NCBI GenBank assembly: GCA_902494685.1 | Contig: CABUUE010000076.1 | Location: 1-7,215, forward strand | DNA length: 7,215 nucleotides | Direction of reading: 5' to 3' | DNA from: an uncultured Collinsella sp. | GTDB lineage: Bacteria > Actinomycetota > Coriobacteriia > Coriobacteriales > Coriobacteriaceae | Part shown: in pieces, positions 1-5,269 of the stretch | Position numbering within the stretch: the first letter of the stretch is position 1 | How the letters are laid out: every line of letters begins with the position of its first letter | Position numbers and translations under genes: made by a program | Notes under the pieces: generated by a model | The model's database searches: none | Seen by the model: only the letters and a program-made list of their open reading frames with translations | What the model was told of the DNA's origin: nothing

Positions 1-2
1 AT

Positions 3-449
3 CGGCTGGCAGCAAATATCAATGCGGATAGTTTTGCTAGCTGTCTAGAGCGCTTTCCAATAACAGAGAAGAATTCCGAAGCCTCCACCTTAAAGCTGCT
101 CGACATGCTGGCTGCTATTGATGTTGGCGCCGTATGCGAAACACAGCTATTTGACTGTTGCCGCCTTCTGGCTGACGCGCTGCTCGGTCTTGATTCCGGC
201 AACAGTGCGTATGTGATAAACTCGGCGCAAATTAGCAAGCGGTTGGGTGCCTTATCGACAAGCGAGCAAAAGGCGCTAAGAAGTATTGCCCTATCTGCCG
301 ACTCTTCCGCTACAGATAAGGCCTGCGCATATGCGCTACTCGATAAGCCAGATTTTTCAAATGATTGTATTCAGAACCTTGACGATGGGCAGAGGGCCGT
401 GTTGTTTGGTTGGCCAATCGCAAGATTTTTACCAGCTGCATCGGAATAG
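3..449 (+). CDS. Unrecognised protein, C-terminal part (5' end outside window)
   Basis: One frame is open from the window edge to a TAG at 447-449 and gives about 148 residues. An internal ATG at 105 exists, but the residues before it look equally coding, so the gene most likely begins left of the window. The visible part is rich in Ala, Leu and Ser, appears mostly helical, and has no transmembrane segment or catalytic motif that I recognise. It ends in ...WPIARFLPAASE. As the last gene before the att site it would be island cargo, a common position for defence or accessory genes, but nothing in the residues proves such a role. Reading continues in another frame just after the stop (see the 450-660 entry), so this gene may be frameshifted. 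Confidence 0.5.
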   Translation, partial: RLAANINADSFASCLERFPITEKNSEASTLKLLDMLAAIDVGAVCETQLFDCCRLLADALLGLDSGNSAYVINSAQISKRLGALSTSEQKALRSIALSADSSATDKACAYALLDKPDFSNDCIQNLDDGQRAVLFGWPIARFLPAASE

Positions 450-660
450 AATTACAGCATCCTTACTTTCATTAGAAGCAGCTGCGCGCCTTAAAATGCG
501 TAACGATATATGCTCTTGGAATCGGGGGAGCGATATCCGAGGGTCTAAGGCAGTTGCTTATGACCTTGCTGAGTACAGCGTGAAGAATATCGCTCGTCCG
601 TTTCTCCCGTCTGTCTGGCAGTCCACCAAACAGTCCACAAACGTTGTGGACACAGGGTAA
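450..660 (+). pseudogene. Possible frameshifted continuation or tiny ORF at island end
   Basis: Immediately after the TAG of the preceding reading frame, the next frame over is open to TAA at 658-660. It contains a protein-like stretch: LLSLEAAARLKMRNDI, then SKAVAYDLAEYSVKNIARPF. The only in-frame ATG downstream of the preceding stop is at 496 and would give 54 residues (MRNDICSWN...), with no good ribosome binding site. Two readings are possible: a +1 shift near 445-450 that split one longer C-terminus, or a separate short ORF. The last codons (after about 618) run into the repeat cluster next to the att site and are probably not selected as protein. No function is recognised. Confidence 0.3.
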
Positions 661-758
661 CGGTATGAACGATACGGACAGTAGTTTTAGCGAATCTACA
701 AGCCAAAACGGTGCGTTGCAAACGTTGTGATATAGCACGGATGGTTGTCGGTTCCGAC
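619..758. repeat. Repeat cluster flanking the att core (candidate integrase/Xis sites)
   Basis: Several short repeats crowd the last 140 bases before the att core. (1) Two adjacent 12-mers, CAGTCCACCAAA (619-630) and CAGTCCACAAAC (631-642), match at 10 of 12 positions. (2) A perfect 8-bp inverted repeat, GTCCACAA / TTGTGGAC, lies at 633-640 and 644-651 around ACG. (3) An exact 11-base direct repeat, CAAACGTTGTG, occurs at 638-648 and 719-729. (4) GTCGG-TT-CCGAC lies at 747-758, directly against the att core. Tyrosine-recombinase elements carry arm-type and excisionase sites of this kind inside their ends. That role is inferred from position; the repeats are seen directly. Confidence 0.5.
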
Positions 759-803
759 CTGACGCGGAAGAGGTCAGAAGTTCAAATCTTCTAGCGCCCA
801 CCA
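759..803 (+). other. Attachment site: 3' fragment of tRNA-Val(GAC)
   Basis: The segment reads as tRNA positions 32 to 76: anticodon loop CTGACGC (759-765, anticodon GAC), anticodon-stem 3' strand GGAAG (766-770), variable loop AGGTC (771-775), T stem AGAAG/CTTCT (776-780, 788-792) around loop TTCAAAT, acceptor 3' strand AGCGCCC (793-799), discriminator A800 and encoded CCA (801-803). The expected partners, CTTCC for the anticodon stem and GGGCGCT for the acceptor, are absent upstream, and there is no D arm, so this is not a functional tRNA. TTCCG (752-756) and CGGAA (765-769) form inverted core arms around an 8-base centre containing the anticodon, the usual geometry for tyrosine-integrase crossover. 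It marks the junction between island and native chromosome. Confidence 0.75.
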
Positions 804-812
804 AATGTTCGC

Positions 813-846
813 AGCCCAGAGGCATTGCCTCTGGGCTGTTTTCTTT
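813..846 (+). terminator. Intrinsic terminator of the original tRNA-Val gene
   Basis: A perfect 11-bp stem, AGCCCAGAGGC (813-823) with GCCTCTGGGCT (827-837), closes on an ATT loop and is followed by GTTTTCTTTT. It lies 10 bases after the CCA of the tRNA fragment, where a tRNA terminator is expected. This supports the view that the sequence right of the fragment is the original chromosome. It now probably stops any read-through from the island. Confidence 0.85.
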
Positions 847-865
847 TGTTCACCAAATATTGAAT

Positions 866-1033
866 CTAAGATCTGCATTCGGTGATCTTCTCGTCCCGTA
901 GGGGTGCCGGCAGATTGCATACGTCCTGGCCGATCGTGACCGCAACATGTTGGTCAAGCATAATCTTTTGGATTCTTTTGGCGTGAGCGGCTTGGTTTTG
1001 GTAGGATTTGTCAGCGGCTTGACTAAGGGGGTT
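866..1033 (-). pseudogene. Possible remnant of a gene 3' end (minus strand)
   Basis: The minus strand is open from after a TAA at 1034-1036 down to TAG at 866-868, 55 codons. The translation looks protein-like, for example QAAHAKRIQKIMLDQHVAV, then TIGQDVCNLPAPLRDEKITE, with several G/C-ending codons like the host genes. The only ATG is at 959-961 (31 residues) and has no convincing ribosome binding site. It could be the 3' remnant of a decayed gene, a very small gene, or chance. I do not recognise a family. The rest of 847-1140 shows no gene; it holds a small hairpin (TTGGTAA/TTACCGA, about 1064-1081) of unknown meaning. Confidence 0.25.
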
Positions 1034-1140
1034 TTATAACTGCCATGCAGGTAGCCGTGTTGGTAACGTTTTACCGACTTGCCAAGAACCCCTCATAATT
1101 AATGCGTCTGCAAAATGACTAATTGCTTTGACCTGCTGAA

Positions 1141-1156
1141 ACACTATATGTTGTGT
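1141..1156 (+). promoter_or_regulatory. NrdR box 1 (upstream of nrdD)
   Basis: ACACTATATGTTGTGT matches the published NrdR-box consensus acaCwAtATaTwGtgt at 15 of 16 positions. NrdR is the ATP/dATP-sensing zinc-finger/ATP-cone repressor of ribonucleotide reductase genes and usually binds two boxes in tandem. This box ends at the base before the proposed -35 element. Confidence 0.85.
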
Positions 1157-1186
1157 TTGACCTAAAAAAAGAATACAGGATATAGA
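1157..1186 (+). promoter_or_regulatory. Likely nrdD promoter
   Basis: TTGACC at 1157-1162 is a good -35 element. TATAGA at 1181-1186 is a fair -10 element after an 18-base spacer; GATATA at 1179-1184, with a 16-base spacer, is an alternative. The -35 abuts NrdR box 1, and the -10 lies inside NrdR box 2, so NrdR bound to both would block RNA polymerase. The predicted start is near 1193, giving a leader of about 220 nt. Confidence 0.55.
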
Positions 1187-1188
1187 TG
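1173..1188 (+). promoter_or_regulatory. NrdR box 2 (weaker, overlaps -10)
   Basis: The 16 bases match the NrdR consensus at 10 positions overall and at 8 of the 10 core positions (CwAtATaTwG is read here as CAGGATATAG). On its own this is weak. It starts exactly 32 bp after box 1, the three-helical-turn spacing typical of paired NrdR boxes, which raises confidence. It covers the proposed -10 of nrdD. Confidence 0.65.
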
Positions 1189-1192
1189 CCTC

Positions 1193-1412
1193 TTTGTCGT
1201 ATGATAGATGGCGGACAGAGAACGAGGACCTTATTCGCCCCATTTGGATGGATCTTCGAGCCCCTTGATTGGCTGCGAGGATTGTCCGCATGAGGGCCTA
1301 TGGTTTTCGAAAACACAGATTGCGCGACGGCGCCGCAAGACAGGGGCACGCCCTGCCGGGCATCGTTTGGCTCTGAAGCGCAATGAGACTACGACGCGAA
1401 AGAGGCAAGAGG
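1193..1412 (+). ncRNA. Long nrdD 5' leader with several potential helices
   Basis: No gene is supported between the promoter and the nrdD start, about 220 nt. The leader has a closing helix GCGGACAG/TTGTCCGC (1211-1218 with 1282-1289, one G-U) around about 60 nt. Inside it sit two small hairpins: CCAT/ATGG (1240-1243, 1248-1251) and AGCC/GGCT (1259-1262, 1271-1274). Downstream come a 12-base palindrome GTTTTCGAAAAC (1303-1314), CGGCGCCG (1328-1335) and CAGGG/CCCTG (1341-1345, 1351-1355). Together they form a multibranched fold followed by hairpins close to the ribosome binding site. I recognise no known riboswitch class; the cobalamin-type conserved boxes are absent. A regulatory RNA role is an inference. 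Confidence 0.35.
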
Positions 1413-3635
1413 ATGAAGATCATCAAGCGCAGCGGCACCGAGGTTGTCTTTGACATCGATAAGATCGTCAATGCCATCCGTGCCGCAAACTTGGAGGTCG
1501 AGGAGAGCTCTCGTCTTACCGACCGCCAGGTGGTTTACGCGGCACAAAACGTCGCCGAGGCATGCGAGAACGCGGGCCACACTGTTTCGGTCGAGGAGAT
1601 TCAGGATTTGGTCGAGGACGAGATCATGCGTCTCGACTGCTACGAGGTTGCCCGCCACTACATCATCTATCGCTATGTTCAGAGCCTGAAGCGCCAGAAG
1701 AACACGACCGATGACAAGATCCTGTCGCTGATCGAGTGCAACAACGAAGAGGTTAAGCAGGAGAACTCCAACAAGAACCCGACCGTCAATTCCGTTCAGC
1801 GTGACTACATGGCCGGCGAGATCTCCAAGGACCTGACCCAGCGTGTGCTGCTGCCCCAGGAGATTGTGGATGCTCACAATGAGGGTCTGATTCACTTCCA
1901 TGATTCGGACTACTTTGCCCAGCACATGCATAACTGCGACCTGGTGAACCTGGAGGATATGCTCCAGAACGGTACTGTTATTTCGGGCACGCTGATCGAG
2001 AAGCCGCACAGCTTCTCGACTGCCTGCAACATCGCGACGCAGATCATCGCTCAGGTTGCTTCCTCCCAGTACGGTGGCCAGTCGATTTCGCTGACCCATC
2101 TTGCCCCGTTCGTCGAGGTGAGCCGTCAAAAGATTCGCGGCGAGGTCGCCCGCGAGCTCGAGGAGCTCGGCGTTTCCGCATCTCCCGAAAAGGTCCGCGA
2201 GGTTGTTGAGGACCGCCTGCGTGACGAGATCCGCCGCGGCGTTCAGACGATTCAGTATCAGGTCGTGACCCTTATGACCACGAATGGCCAGGCGCCGTTC
2301 GTGACGGTCTTTATGTATCTCAATGAGGCCCGTACGCCCCAGGAGAAGCACGACCTTGCCATGATTGTGGAGGAGACGCTTCGTCAGCGCTATGAGGGCG
2401 TTAAGAACGAAGCCGGCGTGTGGATCACCCCGGCGTTCCCCAAGCTCATCTACGTGCTCGAGGACGATAACGTTCACGAGGATTCCCCGTACTTCTACCT
2501 GACTCAGCTGGCTGCGAAGTGCACCGCCAAGCGCATGGTGCCCGACTACATCTCCGAGAAGAAGATGCGCGAGCTCAAGCTGTCGAAGGGCGAGACCGCG
2601 GGCAACGGCGACTGCTATACCTGCATGGGTTGCCGCAGCTTCCTGACGCCCGACCGCTCCGGTAACGGATTTAACAACGTGGCCAACGCGCTGAACTATG
2701 ACCCGAACAAGCCCAAGTACTACGGTCGCTTTAACCAGGGCGTTGTGACCATCAACCTGCCCGATGTCGCGCTGAGCTCGCATCAGGACATGGACAAGTT
2801 CTGGAAGATCTTCGACGAGCGCCTTGAGCTGTGCCACCGCGCCCTGCTGTGCCGTCATGAGCGTCTGATGGGTACGCTTTCGGATGCCGCACCGATTCTT
2901 TGGCAGTACGGCGCCCTCGCCCGCCTGAAGAAGGGCGAGACGATCGACAAGCTGCTCGTGGGCGGTTACTCCACCATTAGTCTGGGTTATGCCGGCCTGT
3001 ACGAGTGCGTCAAGTACATGACGGGCCACAGCCACACCGAGAAGGAGGGCACGCCCTTTGCCATGGCCGTCATGCAGCACATGAACGACAAATGCGCCGA
3101 GTGGAAGGCCGAAAGCGATATCGACTTCTCGCTGTACGGCACCCCGCTTGAGTCGACGACCTACAAGTTCGCCAAGTGCCTGCAGCGTCGTTTTGGCATC
3201 ATCCCGGGCGTGACGGACAAGGGCTACATCACCAACAGCTACCACGTCCACGTGTCCGAGGAGATCGACGCATTCGACAAGCTCAAGTTCGAGGGTATGT
3301 TCCAGCAGCTTTCGCCGGGCGGTGCCATCTCCTACGTCGAGGTTCCCAACATGCAGGACAACCTCAAGGCTGTCATTCGCGTGATGCAGTACATCTACGA
3401 CAACATCATGTACGCCGAGCTCAACACCAAGAGCGACTACTGCCAGGTGTGCGGCTACGACGGTGAGATCAAGATTGTCGAGGATGACGGCAAGCTGGTG
3501 TGGGAGTGCCCCAATTGCGGCAATCGTGACCAGGAGAAGATGAATGTCGCCCGTCGCACGTGCGGTTACATCGGTACCCAGTTCTGGAACCAGGGCCGAA
3601 CCGAGGAGATCCGCGACCGCGTGCTGCATCTCTAA
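1413..3635 (+). CDS. nrdD: Anaerobic (class III) ribonucleoside-triphosphate reductase
   Basis: This is the glycyl-radical enzyme that reduces ribonucleoside triphosphates to dNTPs without oxygen, with formate as the usual reductant; it is activated by NrdG. The product is 740 residues, near the family length (E. coli about 712). Residues 1-95 form the ATP-cone (MKIIKRSGTEVVFDIDKI...), the allosteric dATP/ATP site. The barrel carries C205 (FSTACNIA) and the Cys cluster C401-YT-C404-MG-C407, candidates for the active-site cysteines. The C-terminal zinc site is C677/C680 and C699/C702. The glycyl-radical motif RRTCGYIG puts the radical on G718, 22 residues from the end. I chose ATG 1413 because AGAGG (1401-1405) lies 7 bases upstream and the protein then starts as the family does; an in-frame ATG at 1383 would add 10 unlikely residues. 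Control by NrdR is expected. nrdG lies downstream in its own unit. Confidence 0.98.
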   Translation: MKIIKRSGTEVVFDIDKIVNAIRAANLEVEESSRLTDRQVVYAAQNVAEACENAGHTVSVEEIQDLVEDEIMRLDCYEVARHYIIYRYVQSLKRQKNTTDDKILSLIECNNEEVKQENSNKNPTVNSVQRDYMAGEISKDLTQRVLLPQEIVDAHNEGLIHFHDSDYFAQHMHNCDLVNLEDMLQNGTVISGTLIEKPHSFSTACNIATQIIAQVASSQYGGQSISLTHLAPFVEVSRQKIRGEVARELEELGVSASPEKVREVVEDRLRDEIRRGVQTIQYQVVTLMTTNGQAPFVTVFMYLNEARTPQEKHDLAMIVEETLRQRYEGVKNEAGVWITPAFPKLIYVLEDDNVHEDSPYFYLTQLAAKCTAKRMVPDYISEKKMRELKLSKGETAGNGDCYTCMGCRSFLTPDRSGNGFNNVANALNYDPNKPKYYGRFNQGVVTINLPDVALSSHQDMDKFWKIFDERLELCHRALLCRHERLMGTLSDAAPILWQYGALARLKKGETIDKLLVGGYSTISLGYAGLYECVKYMTGHSHTEKEGTPFAMAVMQHMNDKCAEWKAESDIDFSLYGTPLESTTYKFAKCLQRRFGIIPGVTDKGYITNSYHVHVSEEIDAFDKLKFEGMFQQLSPGGAISYVEVPNMQDNLKAVIRVMQYIYDNIMYAELNTKSDYCQVCGYDGEIKIVEDDGKLVWECPNCGNRDQEKMNVARRTCGYIGTQFWNQGRTEEIRDRVLHL

Positions 3636-3830
3636 TACCGCTCCGGGGCTGAGCCGGGAGGGCCGCTTGGGCATTTGCTCGCTATTTCGGACAGTCCTGC
3701 GCAAGACGAAGGCCACATTAAGTGGCCTTCTTTGCGTGCGGAACTCATATCGAGCAAAAGCCCAAGCGGCCCTCTCGGCTCAGCCAAGTTGACGTAGCGG
3801 AGATGCGGTTCGCGGTCTGCTCACTCCTCG
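3602..3830. repeat. Large imperfect inverted repeat around the nrdD terminator
   Basis: The segment 3647-3681 is the reverse complement of 3751-3785 at 33 of 35 positions. Pairing continues outwards without a gap: 3602-3632, the last codons of nrdD, matches the complement of 3800-3830 at about 22 of 31 positions. That stretch includes three exact 7-mers in register (GCATCTC, GACCGCG, CGAGGAG on the nrdD side). The 14 bases around the nrdD stop match poorly, 5 of 14. The inner part before the terminator stem is only loosely alike. The right arm therefore looks like a diverged inverted copy of the nrdD end and its downstream region, with the terminator at the apex. A dispersed palindromic element that overlaps nrdD is the other option. 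Confidence 0.7.
3708..3733 (+). terminator. Intrinsic terminator after nrdD
   Basis: A perfect 9-bp stem, GAAGGCCAC (3708-3716) with GTGGCCTTC (3722-3730), closes on ATTAA and runs into TTT. It lies 72 bases after the nrdD stop, at the tip of the larger inverted repeat. The short T tract makes it moderate on the plus strand. Read from the minus strand the stem would be followed by only GTC, so it is mainly a plus-strand terminator. Confidence 0.7.
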
Positions 3831-3882
3831 AAGTTCTTAGCGGAAATAATTCGAGCTGCAGCTGCGATTTACTTGCGATGGC

Positions 3883-3908
3883 GGTTGAGCCGCAACCCAG
3901 TTTTTATT
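3883..3908 (+). terminator. Weak terminator-like hairpin upstream of nrdG
   Basis: GGTTG (3883-3887) and CAACC (3893-3897) form a 5-bp stem with an AGCCG loop, followed by CAGTTTTTATT. The T tract is good but the stem is short. The alternative stem GCGG/CCGC overlaps it. It may act as a backup stop for nrdD read-through. The stretch 3831-3960 holds no other gene that I can support. Confidence 0.35.
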
Positions 3909-3921
3909 AGACCTCGAACCC

Positions 3922-3927
3922 TATACT
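3922..3927 (+). promoter_or_regulatory. Possible -10 element for nrdG
   Basis: TATACT matches the -10 consensus at five of six bases and lies between the weak terminator and the leader palindrome. No good -35 hexamer is found 16-18 bases upstream, where the sequence is the T tract, so an activator or an extended element would be needed. No NrdR box is visible here, unlike at nrdD. Confidence 0.3.
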
Positions 3928-3964
3928 CGATGTTCGTTTCGTTCATTGAGTTGCCCTTTGCATA

Positions 3965-4046
3965 AGGCCGGGACATATCGTCCCGCCCGCAGTTTCGCAG
4001 GCCGAAGGCCGAGAATGTTTGAGGACGGGATGATATGTCCCGGCCT
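3965..4046 (+). repeat. 21-bp inverted repeat in the nrdG leader
   Basis: Arms 3965-3985 and 4026-4046 are complementary at 20 of 21 positions, and the exception is a G-U pair in RNA. They enclose 40 bases with a GGCC-GAA-GGCC mini-palindrome (4000-4010). Each arm can also fold on itself: CGGGAC/GTCCCG (3969-3974, 3980-3985) and CGGGA/TCCCG (4026-4030, 4038-4042). The right arm ends 3 bases before the GGGAGAG ribosome binding site of nrdG (4050-4056). There is no T tract after it, so it is not a terminator. It may be an RNA control element, a binding site for a dimeric protein, or a dispersed intergenic repeat. Confidence 0.7.
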
Positions 4047-4062
4047 CCCGGGAGAGTTACCT

Positions 4063-4644
4063 ATGAACTACGCGAACATTAAGTATTTCGACATTGCTGA
4101 TGGGGAAGGCGTTCGTACTTCTCTGTTTGTGAGCGGGTGCCGTCGCGGGTGCAAGAATTGCTTTAACTCCGTCGCGTGGGACTTTGCCGCGGGTGAAACG
4201 TTCGATCGTGCCGTCGAGGACAAGATTATCGAGAGCCTCGACCATCCCTTTATCGATGGCCTGACGATTCTGGGCGGCGAGCCTATGGAGCCCGAGAATC
4301 AGGTGGGGCTTGTTGACTTTATCGAACGCGTGCGTGCGGCCTATCCCGCGGGGTCGGGCAAGACCATTTGGTGCTTTACCGGCGACGTGCTCGAGGAGCT
4401 TATGCCGGGTGGCCGTCATCATACCGAGGTGACGAACCGTATCCTGGCCTGCCTCGACATGTTGGTGGACGGCCCGTTTGTTCAGGATCTGTACGATATC
4501 TCATTGCGTTTTAGAGGCTCGAGTAACCAGCGTGTGATCGATATGAACGCTACGCGCGACCGTGCTGAGCGCGAGGGTGTTGCGCTTTGTGATGCGGTTG
4601 AACTTTGGCGGGACGATCCAGTCTATTCGACCCATACTATGTAG
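4063..4644 (+). CDS. nrdG: Anaerobic ribonucleotide reductase activase (radical SAM)
   Basis: NrdG uses a [4Fe-4S] cluster and S-adenosylmethionine to generate the glycyl radical on NrdD. The 193-residue product opens MNYANIKYFDIADGEG, as the family does. It has the radical-SAM triad C26-RRG-C30-KN-C33 (CX3CX2C), the SAM-binding GGEPMEPEN motif, and the NrdG signature MLVDGPFVQDL...RFRGSSNQRVID. It runs longer than E. coli NrdG (154 residues), mainly through about 30 residues after the signature. I chose ATG 4063 because GGGAGAG (4050-4056) lies 6 bases upstream; the frame is open further upstream, but that part translates the leader palindrome. The partner nrdD lies 427 bases upstream behind a terminator, so nrdG is probably transcribed on its own or by read-through. 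Confidence 0.96.
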   Translation: MNYANIKYFDIADGEGVRTSLFVSGCRRGCKNCFNSVAWDFAAGETFDRAVEDKIIESLDHPFIDGLTILGGEPMEPENQVGLVDFIERVRAAYPAGSGKTIWCFTGDVLEELMPGGRHHTEVTNRILACLDMLVDGPFVQDLYDISLRFRGSSNQRVIDMNATRDRAEREGVALCDAVELWRDDPVYSTHTM

Positions 4645-4645
4645 C

Positions 4646-4676
4646 TTGTGGCCGATGCCAAAGGGCGTGGTACCAT
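4646..4676 (+). promoter_or_regulatory. Possible promoter of the folE operon
   Basis: TTGTGG (4646-4651) and TACCAT (4671-4676) could serve as -35 and -10 with a long, 19-base spacer. Both are partial matches. They lie in the 66-base gap between nrdG and folE, in which no terminator is visible, so read-through from nrdG is also possible. Confidence 0.35.
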
Positions 4677-4710
4677 AGTGCGAACGTGAAATCGGAAAAG
4701 TGAGGCCCAG

Positions 4711-5268
4711 ATGGTCGATCAGGAAAAAGTCGAGGTCGCCATTAAGCTTTTGCTTGAGGGCATAGGCGAGGACCCAACTCGTGAGGGCCTGCTGGAGACC
4801 CCGGCGCGCGTTGCCCGTATGTATGGTGAGATCGCCGGCGGTATGGACCAGAGTGCCGAGGAGCACCTGTCCAAAACCTTTGCCGTCGCTTCGAACGATT
4901 TGGTTATCGAGCGCGACATCACGTTCTACTCGCTGTGCGAACATCATCTGCTGCCGTTTTATGGCAAGGCCGCCATTGGTTATATCCCCAACGGCCGTGT
5001 CGCAGGGCTCTCTAAGCTTGCCCGCACGGTTGAGGTCTACGCCCGTCGTCTGCAGCTGCAGGAGCAGCTGTGCGCACAGGTTGCCGATGCCCTCATGGAG
5101 TATCTCGCTCCCCAGGGAGCGATTGTGCTCATGGAGGCTGAGCATATGTGCATGACCATGCGCGGCGTGCAAAAGCCTGGCACCAAGACCGTGACGCTCG
5201 CTCGCCGCGGCGTCTTTGAGACCGATCCGTCGCTCGAGGAGCGGTTCTTTAGGATGCTGGGCCGTTAG
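4711..5268 (+). CDS. folE: GTP cyclohydrolase I (type IA)
   Basis: FolE converts GTP to 7,8-dihydroneopterin triphosphate and formate, the first step of tetrahydrofolate synthesis, as a cytosolic homodecamer. The product is 185 residues, typical of bacterial enzymes. The zinc ligands are C76, H79 and C147, with the same spacing as E. coli C110/H113/C181. Catalytic histidines correspond to H78 and H145. The family motifs DPTREGLLETPARVA, SLCEHHLLPF, GLSKLARTVEVYARRLQLQE and EAEHMCMTMRG are all present, so it is the zinc-dependent FolE1 type. GAGG (4702-4705) lies 5 bases before ATG 4711. It heads a unit with the HD protein and folB; the next ATG begins one base after its stop, suggesting translational coupling. 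Confidence 0.98.
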   Translation: MVDQEKVEVAIKLLLEGIGEDPTREGLLETPARVARMYGEIAGGMDQSAEEHLSKTFAVASNDLVIERDITFYSLCEHHLLPFYGKAAIGYIPNGRVAGLSKLARTVEVYARRLQLQEQLCAQVADALMEYLAPQGAIVLMEAEHMCMTMRGVQKPGTKTVTLARRGVFETDPSLEERFFRMLGR

Positions 5269-5269
5269 C

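Larger units (their letters stand above)
1..803. mobile_element. Distal end of a tRNA-Val-integrated genomic island (partial)
   Basis: Everything left of the tRNA fragment at 759-803 looks foreign. Base composition is visibly lower in GC than the nrd and fol genes (28 G/C in the first 60 bases), codon use is mixed, and no gene is recognisable. When a tyrosine recombinase integrates into a tRNA gene, the element carries in a copy of the 3' half that restores the tRNA at the proximal end. The native 3' half stays behind at the distal end. A 3' half with no 5' half, followed by its own terminator, fits that distal junction. The island body, the integrase and the intact tRNA are predicted to lie left of the window. 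The island nature is inferred; the tRNA fragment itself is seen directly. Confidence 0.65.

Noticed and set aside
728..803. A complete, functional tRNA gene
   Set aside because: The 5' acceptor strand, D arm and correct anticodon 5' stem are absent; only positions 32-76 match, so it is a fragment.
472..825. Minus-strand ORF of 117 codons with a GARRFELLTSSASG stretch
   Set aside because: That stretch is the translation of the antisense of the tRNA fragment, a well-known spurious protein type.
1193..1412. Cobalamin riboswitch upstream of the reductase gene
   Set aside because: The conserved B12-box and core sequences are not present, and the downstream enzyme is the class III type, which does not use B12.
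1208..1453. ORF of 81 codons in the nrdD leader overlapping the nrdD start
   Set aside because: No ribosome binding site, highly charged low-complexity translation, and it runs into nrdD in another frame.
1389..3716. A 775-codon open frame on the minus strand across all of nrdD
   Set aside because: It is the antisense shadow of nrdD: G/C-ending codons of nrdD remove stops on the other strand. The translation is low-complexity (L/V/D/H-rich) with no domain, while nrdD has every family motif.
3722..3910. ORF of 62 codons in the nrdD-nrdG gap
   Set aside because: Its first half simply translates the right arm of the inverted repeat; no ribosome binding site is seen.
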